A DNA stretch of 11,112 nucleotides, taken from JBBRLA01 sp038231615 (GTDB lineage Bacteria > Myxococcota_A > Polyangia > Palsa-1104 > JAEUJZ01). Below are positions 6,972-11,112 of the stretch, piece after piece (the stretch's first letter is position 1; every line of letters begins with the position of its first letter). The position numbers and the translations under genes were made by a program. The notes beneath the pieces are model-generated. The model was not told the origin of the DNA. It did not search any database and saw only the letters and a program-made list of their open reading frames with translations. The DNA lies in the NCBI GenBank assembly GCA_038231615.1, contig JBBRLA010000245.1, positions 1-11,112 on the forward strand. Direction: 5' to 3'.

Positions 6972-8102
6972 TCAGTAGGGGAAGTGCCTCTTCAGCCTGA
7001 GGATCGGGGTCTCCAGGTAGCGAAAGGACGCCTCGGCCAGCAGAAAGGACACCAGCAGCGCCCCCGCCGCCCGGGCCAGCACCGCCCCGAAGGGCCCGAG
7101 TGTCGCCGCAGGATGGAGGCCCCGGCTCGCGATCAGGCGATCGTAGCCGTCGAAGATCAGGATGTGGATCAGATAAAGGCAGTAGCTCAGGTCCCCGCAG
7201 CGGCCAAGGACGCGGGCGCGCAGGGGGGAAAGAAGCCGGGTGCCGGCGCCACCCAGGGCGGTGGCGATCACTCCCGTGAAAAAGAGCTGGGCGGCGCTGT
7301 ACTGCATCGTCGCCCCAACCAGCCGCCGCCGGGTCAAGATGCCAAAGGGGGCCCCGCCCAAAAGCAGCAAAAGTCCTCCCATCGCCGCCGCGCCGCCCAG
7401 AAGCAGCAGCCGTCGGCGGGTGCAGGACGGGGACCGCACATAAAGTGCCAGCAGGGCGCCCATGGCCAGCCCGTCCAGACGGAACCAGGTGTAGGAATAG
7501 GTGTCGGACCCCCGGTAGGTGCCAATCAGGCGCAGGAGCGGCTCGGAGACGACGATGGCCAGGGACAGGAGGGTCAGGGCGCGACCGCTGATGGCCCGGC
7601 AAAGAAAGGGCCACACCAGGTAGAAGTGCTCCTCGACTGCCAGGGACCACAGGGAGCCATAGATCGTGGGGACGCCGAAAAGCGGTGTCAGATTGGACAG
7701 ATAGACCAGCGACAGGCCGACAAACGACGCCGAACCGGGATGGCCGCGGTAAAAGAAGAGGATGGCGAGAAGCAGCAGGTAGTAAAGGGGCAGGATGCGC
7801 AGCACGCGCCTGCCGTAGAAGCTGCCCAGGTAGCGCGGGCTTTCGCGGGTCTGCACGAGAATGCCGGTGATGAGGAAGCCTGAGAGGACGAAGAAGAGGT
7901 CCACCCCCAGCCAGCCAGGGCGAGTCAGGTTGGCGCAGAGTCTCGCCGGCAGGGACCAGGCGACCAGGCTGCCGCCGTCGTTCATGGACCAGAAGAAGGC
8001 GTGATACAGGATGACCATCATCACGGCCACGCCGCGTATCCCGTCCAGCTCGGGCTGGCGGTCCTGTCGAGTCCCCGACGTCACGGTGGCAGAAGAAAGC
8101 AT
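6972..8102 (-). CDS. Acyltransferase family 3 membrane protein (OafA/YrhL-like)
   Basis: This integral-membrane enzyme transfers acyl groups, usually acetyl, to surface sugars or lipids. From ATG 8102 it has 376 residues and about ten membrane segments. Family hallmarks are PELDGIRGVAVMMVILYH near the N-terminus (Asp20, Arg23, His34), GVDLFFVLSGFLITG (about 66-80), FYGRRVLRILPLYY (about 95-108) and WSLAVEEHFYLVWP (about 152-165). No extra C-terminal SGNH domain is present. ATG 8102 places LDGIRG at the usual distance from the N-terminus. A TTG at 8150 would add 16 Cys/Arg-containing residues and is possible, since neither start has a strong ribosome site. The polymerase gene follows 63 bp downstream, so the enzyme may decorate the glycan that polymerase makes. 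The acyl donor and acceptor cannot be deduced. Confidence 0.9.
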   Translation of the reverse strand: MLSSATVTSGTRQDRQPELDGIRGVAVMMVILYHAFFWSMNDGGSLVAWSLPARLCANLTRPGWLGVDLFFVLSGFLITGILVQTRESPRYLGSFYGRRVLRILPLYYLLLLAILFFYRGHPGSASFVGLSLVYLSNLTPLFGVPTIYGSLWSLAVEEHFYLVWPFLCRAISGRALTLLSLAIVVSEPLLRLIGTYRGSDTYSYTWFRLDGLAMGALLALYVRSPSCTRRRLLLLGGAAAMGGLLLLLGGAPFGILTRRRLVGATMQYSAAQLFFTGVIATALGGAGTRLLSPLRARVLGRCGDLSYCLYLIHILIFDGYDRLIASRGLHPAATLGPFGAVLARAAGALLVSFLLAEASFRYLETPILRLKRHFPY

Positions 8103-8140
8103 GCGGAAACGACAGCATGACACGAGGCAGGCGAAGCGTG

Positions 8141-8176
8141 TTGACGGCAAGCTGTTTCCGTAGAATTTGACGGCAA
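8141..8176. repeat. Direct repeat TTGACGGCAA, two perfect copies 26 bp apart
   Basis: Copies lie at 8141-8150 and 8167-8176 on the plus strand, in the 125-bp region upstream of acyltransferase ATG 8102. Copy start to copy start is 26 bp, about two and a half helical turns. They could be sites for an activator or repressor, or a chance match. One copy overlaps the alternative TTG start at 8150. I see nothing else clear in this gap besides a TATAAA at the end of the preceding gene with no matching -35. Confidence 0.5.
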
Positions 8177-8227
8177 CCGGCAGCGGCCCAGCTACTTGAA
8201 CTCCTGCGACGGTGGACGTGGCGCCTT

Positions 8228-8878
8228 TTATACCGAAGTCTGCTTCTCCTTCTGCTCCGCCTGTTCCGCTTTCAGTCGGGCATCGATTGCCGCCGCCCTG
8301 GCGATCGCCGGCCGGGCGTTCACCCGCTTCACGTAGGCCATGATCTCCGGCAGCTCGGGCACCAGCTTGAAGGAGGTGATCCAGCTCAGGGCGGTCCCCC
8401 AGAGCACGTCCGCGGCAGAGAAACGTTCGCCGAGCATGTAGGGCCCCCGGGCGAGCTGGTCCACCAAGGTCTTGAGCATCGAGTCAAAGTCGCCGTAGGG
8501 GCACATGCTCGGCGGCGCCGGCTCGCGCTTCAGGGCCCGGTCCACCACCGCCGGCTCGAAGCAGGCCGCGTAGTATACCATCCAGCGCAGGTACGGGCCG
8601 CGCAGCGGATCGCCCAGCGCCGGGGCCAGGCCCGCCTGCGGGAAAAGGTCCGCCAAGTAGATGTATACGGCCACCTGTTCCGTAACCAGCGCGTCGCCGT
8701 GCTTCACCGCGGGGACCTTGCCCATGGGATTGACGGCCAGGTACGCCGGCTGACGCTGCTCGCCCGCGGTCATGTTGAGGACGTGCAGGTCGTAGGGCGC
8801 CCCCAGCTCTTCCAGCAATACCAGGGCGCCGGACGATCGGGTGTTGGGCGAATGAAAGAGCGTGACTTTGTGATTCAT
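8228..8878 (-). CDS. Glutathione S-transferase family protein (first of two)
   Basis: This 216-residue protein is of typical cytosolic GST length. The N-terminal thioredoxin-like domain (about 1-80) has the LFHSPNTRSS opening, with Ser10 or Ser15/16 near the usual catalytic position, and NPMGKVPAV (50-58) with the cis-proline at Pro56. TEQ (66-68) replaces the more common Glu-Ser pair that holds the glutathione gamma-glutamyl group. The C-terminal domain is helical, with the ERFSAADVLWG segment that resembles the conserved N-capping box. It ends in a Lys/Gln/Glu-rich tail (about 201-216) that is longer than usual. ATG 8878 has GAGGA five or so bases upstream. It follows uppP by 36 bp and is probably cotranscribed with it. 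Glutathione conjugation or peroxide/thiol chemistry is a family-level inference; the substrate is unknown. Confidence 0.88.
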   Translation of the reverse strand: MNHKVTLFHSPNTRSSGALVLLEELGAPYDLHVLNMTAGEQRQPAYLAVNPMGKVPAVKHGDALVTEQVAVYIYLADLFPQAGLAPALGDPLRGPYLRWMVYYAACFEPAVVDRALKREPAPPSMCPYGDFDSMLKTLVDQLARGPYMLGERFSAADVLWGTALSWITSFKLVPELPEIMAYVKRVNARPAIARAAAIDARLKAEQAEQKEKQTSV

Positions 8879-8914
8879 CGAGTCCTCGTGCTTGGGGGTG
8901 AGGGCGAAACTCTA

Positions 8915-9718
8915 CTAGCGGAGCAGGAAGAGCACCAGCACTCCGAGTGCGATGCGGTAGTAGCCGAATGCGCCCAGTCCGAAGCGGCGGAGGTAGCGCA
9001 AGAAGGCCGCGATCACCAGCCAGCCCACCACGAACGACGCCGAAAGGCCGATAAGCAACTCGGCCTTGCCGGTGTCGTGGATCAGCGAGCGGAAGTTTTT
9101 CAGCAGATCGTAGACCGTCGCCGCCCCCAGGGTGGGGATGGCCAGCAGAAACGAGAAGTCGGCGGCCACCGGCGTGGACAGCCCGGCAAGCTGCCCGCCG
9201 ACGATGCTGGCCATGGACCGGGAGGTGCCCGGCCACAGGGACGCGGTTTGGCACAGGCCGACCACCAGGGCCTGTTTGGGGGTGACCTGAGACAGCTCGT
9301 TGATATCCGGCCTCGGGTGGTGCCGACGCCAGCGGTCCATGACAATCATCACCAGCCCGCCGACCACCAGCGCCGCGGCCACTGGCAGCGGGCCGAAGAG
9401 GGCGTGCTTGATTTTCTTGTGGAAGAAATATCCCAGGCCCAGCGCCGGCACCGCGGCCACGCAGAGCGAGAGGAAGAGCCGCTGTGCCGCGGCCTCGCCC
9501 CGCACAAGGCCCACGGCGGTCTGGTACAGGATGTGCCGGTAGTAAAGGACCGCGGCCAGCAACGCCCCGAGTTGGATGACCACGTCGAAGCTGTCGACGC
9601 CCTCCCCGGAGAGGCCCAGGGCCCGTGTGGCGAGGATCAGGTGGCCCGTCGAGGAGACCGGCACGAACTCGGTCAGCCCCTCGACGATGCCGAGGATGAG
9701 TGCTTGAAGCTCATTCAT
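8915..9718 (-). CDS. uppP: Undecaprenyl-diphosphatase (UppP/BacA)
   Basis: This integral-membrane phosphatase removes a phosphate from undecaprenyl diphosphate, returning the lipid carrier for peptidoglycan, O-antigen and capsule synthesis; extra copies give bacitracin resistance. The 267-residue protein shows both family signatures: EGLTEFVPVSSTGH (Glu13, Glu17, Ser23, His26) near the N-terminus, and PGTSRS (163-168, with Arg167 corresponding to the catalytic arginine of the E. coli enzyme). The rest is a series of hydrophobic helices with length usual for the family. I chose ATG 9718 because MNELQALILG begins the family's normal N-terminus; the frame stays open for 26 more codons to 9796, but those residues read through the structured element and look non-coding. 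Upstream AGG is eleven bases away, a weak ribosome site. A GST gene follows after 36 bp. Confidence 0.95.
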   Translation of the reverse strand: MNELQALILGIVEGLTEFVPVSSTGHLILATRALGLSGEGVDSFDVVIQLGALLAAVLYYRHILYQTAVGLVRGEAAAQRLFLSLCVAAVPALGLGYFFHKKIKHALFGPLPVAAALVVGGLVMIVMDRWRRHHPRPDINELSQVTPKQALVVGLCQTASLWPGTSRSMASIVGGQLAGLSTPVAADFSFLLAIPTLGAATVYDLLKNFRSLIHDTGKAELLIGLSASFVVGWLVIAAFLRYLRRFGLGAFGYYRIALGVLVLFLLR

Positions 9719-9774
9719 GGGGGGCAAGCCTACAGCAGCCAAGGGCCCAATGGAGGAAGAAGCACATGGCCGGA

Positions 9775-9859
9775 GCAGATTTTGGCGCACCCCCACAGCG
9801 ACTGAGGGAGCGACCTACTGGTCGTGACCGAGGAAGCGAGGAGGTACGCCAAAAGATGC
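9775..9859. repeat. Structured intergenic element with long inverted repeat and internal direct repeats
   Basis: In the 160-bp gap between the nu-type GST gene and uppP, 17-base arms (9775-9791 and 9843-9859) form an inverted repeat matching at 14 positions, centred on TTTTGGCG-Y-ACC. Inside are an apical hairpin CGACC-TACT-GGTCG (9811-9824) and two copies of a 16-mer, GYGACYGAGGRAGCGA (9798-9813 and 9824-9839, three transitions apart), flanking it. The layered symmetry suggests an interspersed miniature repeat or a structured RNA/terminator. Neither strand has a clean U-tract after the stem. Confidence 0.6.
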
Positions 9860-9878
9860 CCGGTCCAGGTGCTTCTGT

Positions 9879-10571
9879 TCAGCCTGGGACGGACTTGCTG
9901 GTCTGCCCGAATAGCACCTTCTTGGCCTCGTCGTCCATGGGGGCGGTGCTGCGCAGCTCCGCGCCCACCTTGAAGCCCCGGTCCACCGCAGGACGGGCCC
10001 CCACAGCCTCGAACCCGCGCTTGAGGTTGGGGAAGTCGGCCAGGTCTTGCCCCTGGTTCTTGTAGGGGACAATCCACGGCCAGCAGGCCATGTCGGCGAT
10101 GGAGTATTCGCCCGCCAGGTAGGCCCGATCCGCGAGGCGCCGGTCCATCACCCCGTACAGGCGGTTGACCTCGTTGGTGTAGCGGTCGATGGCGTAGGGC
10201 AGCTTCTCGGGGGCGTAGTTGCGGAAGTGGTGGCACTGGCCGCACATCGGCCCCAGCCCCCCCATCTGCCACATGAGCCACTGTGTCACCTTGTAGCGGC
10301 CCCGGCGGTCGGCGGGCCAGAACTGGCCGCTCTTGTCGGCCAGGTACTGAAGGATGGCGCCCGACTCGAAGATCGAGAGCGGGCCGCCCTCGGCGTCCGG
10401 GTCGACAATCGCGGGCATGCGGTTGTTGGGGCTTTTGGCCAAAAATTCGGGGCGGAACTGCTCCCCGCGGCCGATGTTGACCGGGATGACGCGGTAGGGC
10501 AAACCGCATTCTTCCAGCATGATGGCGATCTTCCAGCCATTCGGGGTGGGCCAGTAATGCAGGTCGATCAT
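9879..10571 (-). CDS. yfcG: Nu-class glutathione transferase / disulfide-bond reductase, YfcG-like (second GST)
   Basis: This 230-residue protein matches the YfcG/YghU type, which uses two glutathiones to reduce disulfides and some peroxides instead of mainly conjugating. The N-terminus MIDLHYWPTPNGWKI carries Thr9 and Asn11, the glutathione-contacting positions of YfcG. GRGEQFRPEFLAKSPNNRMPAIVD (35-57) is another strong family match, with cis-proline Pro53 and Glu69-Ser70 as the glutathione-binding pair. The C-terminal helical domain includes WLMWQMGGLGPMCGQ, also characteristic. ATG 10571 is favoured over an upstream in-frame start at 10604 because AAGGAGG lies nine bases before it. The gene follows the sulfatase with 64 bp between coding ends, including a strong palindrome. 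The family call is firm; the exact orthology behind the gene name is not proven. Confidence 0.9.
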   Translation of the reverse strand: MIDLHYWPTPNGWKIAIMLEECGLPYRVIPVNIGRGEQFRPEFLAKSPNNRMPAIVDPDAEGGPLSIFESGAILQYLADKSGQFWPADRRGRYKVTQWLMWQMGGLGPMCGQCHHFRNYAPEKLPYAIDRYTNEVNRLYGVMDRRLADRAYLAGEYSIADMACWPWIVPYKNQGQDLADFPNLKRGFEAVGARPAVDRGFKVGAELRSTAPMDDEAKKVLFGQTSKSVPG

Positions 10572-10580
10572 GGAACGGGA

Positions 10581-10587
10581 CCTCCTT
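10581..10587 (-). promoter_or_regulatory. Strong ribosome binding site of the nu-type GST gene
   Basis: AAGGAGG on the minus strand, nine bases before ATG 10571, is the best Shine-Dalgarno match in the window and decides that start. It predicts efficient translation. Confidence 0.85.
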
Positions 10588-10611
10588 GTAGAATTAGAAC
10601 CCATCGGGCCG

Positions 10612-10634
10612 CGGGCGGGAAACTTTCCCGTCCG
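10612..10634. repeat. Near-perfect palindrome after the sulfatase stop
   Basis: CGGGCGGGAAA (10612-10622) and TTTCCCGTCCG (10624-10634) pair at ten of eleven positions around one central base, one base beyond the sulfatase stop codon. It could be the stem of a terminator for the sulfatase gene, although no U-tract follows on the minus strand, or an operator upstream of the nu-type GST gene. Confidence 0.55.
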
Positions 10635-10635
10635 G

Positions 10636-11112
10636 TCAGAACGCCATCGCGCTCTCCTGCCCGCCTTCTCCAGCGCCCCCGGCCTTCATCTCCGGATCAT
10701 CCTCCGGCACCTGCGCCCCCTTCAGGTAGGCCGAAAGCTGCCGCTTCATGGCCTTCTCCCGCTCGTGGTCCTTGTGGGAAAGATTGTGCTGCTCCGTGGG
10801 GTCTTCCTTCAGGTTGTACAATTCCATCGTGTTGTCCGTGTAGCGCGCGTAGAGCTTGTATTCCCCCGATACCAGCACCCGCTCGTTCTTCTGCCACGAG
10901 GTGCACGGCAGCATCTCCGCGTACGCCGCCCGGGGTTTCAGCCCCTGCCCCTGCATCAGCGCCACCAGCGACCGCCCCACGAACTCCGTCGGGGCCCTGA
11001 CCCCGGCCAGCGAAAGGACCGTCGGCGCCATGTCGATCAACATCACCCGATCGTCCACCACCCTGGGCGCCATCCCCGGCACGTAGATCACCAGCGGCAC
11101 CTTCAACACCTC
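10636..11112 (-). CDS. Sulfatase-family hydrolase, C-terminal part (gene enters from the right edge)
   Basis: The last 158 residues of a sulfatase (alkaline-phosphatase superfamily) are present; the N-terminal catalytic domain with the formylglycine Cys/Ser-x-Pro-x-Arg site lies outside the window. Visible hallmarks are VPLVIYVPGM at the left end of the fragment, then DRVMLIDMAPTVLSLAGV, a conserved strand-helix of the family, and YKLYARYTDN...MELYNLKEDPTEQHNL in the small C-terminal sheet domain. The protein ends in an acidic, Gly-rich tail (EDDPEMK...GGQESAMAF). These enzymes hydrolyse sulfate esters of sugars or aryl compounds; some members are phosphonate or phosphate hydrolases, and the substrate cannot be told from this part. 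The open frame reaches the window edge, and the GTG near 11109 is internal rather than the start. The nu-type GST gene follows on the same strand. Confidence 0.88.
   Translation of the reverse strand, partial: EVLKVPLVIYVPGMAPRVVDDRVMLIDMAPTVLSLAGVRAPTEFVGRSLVALMQGQGLKPRAAYAEMLPCTSWQKNERVLVSGEYKLYARYTDNTMELYNLKEDPTEQHNLSHKDHEREKAMKRQLSAYLKGAQVPEDDPEMKAGGAGEGGQESAMAF

Noticed and set aside
5691..7883. A 730-codon open frame on the plus strand across the polymerase and acyltransferase genes
   Set aside because: It is the complement of two well-supported membrane-protein genes and has the Gly/Gln/Asp/Ala-rich composition produced when GC-rich hydrophobic codons are read in reverse. No domain is visible, and it runs across the boundary between the two genes, including the gap.
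8225..8235. TATAAA at the end of the first GST gene as a promoter of the acyltransferase gene
   Set aside because: No TTG-type -35 lies 16-18 bp upstream, and the bases are needed for the last GST codons and stop.

Overview
The window is GC-rich DNA from a Gram-negative bacterium. The Gram-negative call rests on an RND efflux pump, two predicted lipoproteins and UppP. A lipoprotein with a von Willebrand factor A domain, an unusual polysaccharide polymerase and a sulfatase would suit a Myxococcota-like or other deltaproteobacterial lineage, but no marker gene fixes this. All ten genes I can support lie on the minus strand, so the text below follows transcription, from high to low coordinates.

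The right part (11112 to 8228) holds the C-terminal end of a sulfatase, a YfcG/nu-type glutathione transferase with a near-perfect Shine-Dalgarno site, a structured non-coding element, the undecaprenyl-diphosphatase gene uppP, and a second, unrelated glutathione transferase. The middle (8102 to 5382) holds a pair of polytopic membrane proteins: an OafA-type acyltransferase-3 enzyme and a Wzy-like polysaccharide polymerase. Together with UppP, which recycles the undecaprenyl carrier, they suggest cell-surface glycan assembly and decoration, although no glycosyltransferase, flippase or chain-length regulator is present here.

The left part (5313 to 405) is a compact three-gene efflux operon: a TetR repressor, a lipoprotein membrane-fusion adaptor and an HAE1-type RND pump. 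Its genes are joined by an ATGA and a TAATG overlap, so translation is probably coupled. Only 68 bp lie in front of the tetR start. They contain a perfect 7-bp inverted repeat that overlaps a candidate -10 box and almost touches the start codon, suggesting autorepression and possibly a leaderless message. No outer-membrane channel gene is seen. A VWA-domain lipoprotein gene follows 53 bp after the pump and runs off the left edge.

I see no tRNA, rRNA, CRISPR array, insertion sequence or phage gene. This is mostly ordinary chromosomal gene content. The points most worth a second look are the 85-bp structured element between the nu-type transferase and uppP, the tetR operator/promoter layout, and the in-frame 12-bp tandem repeat in the tail of the RND pump.
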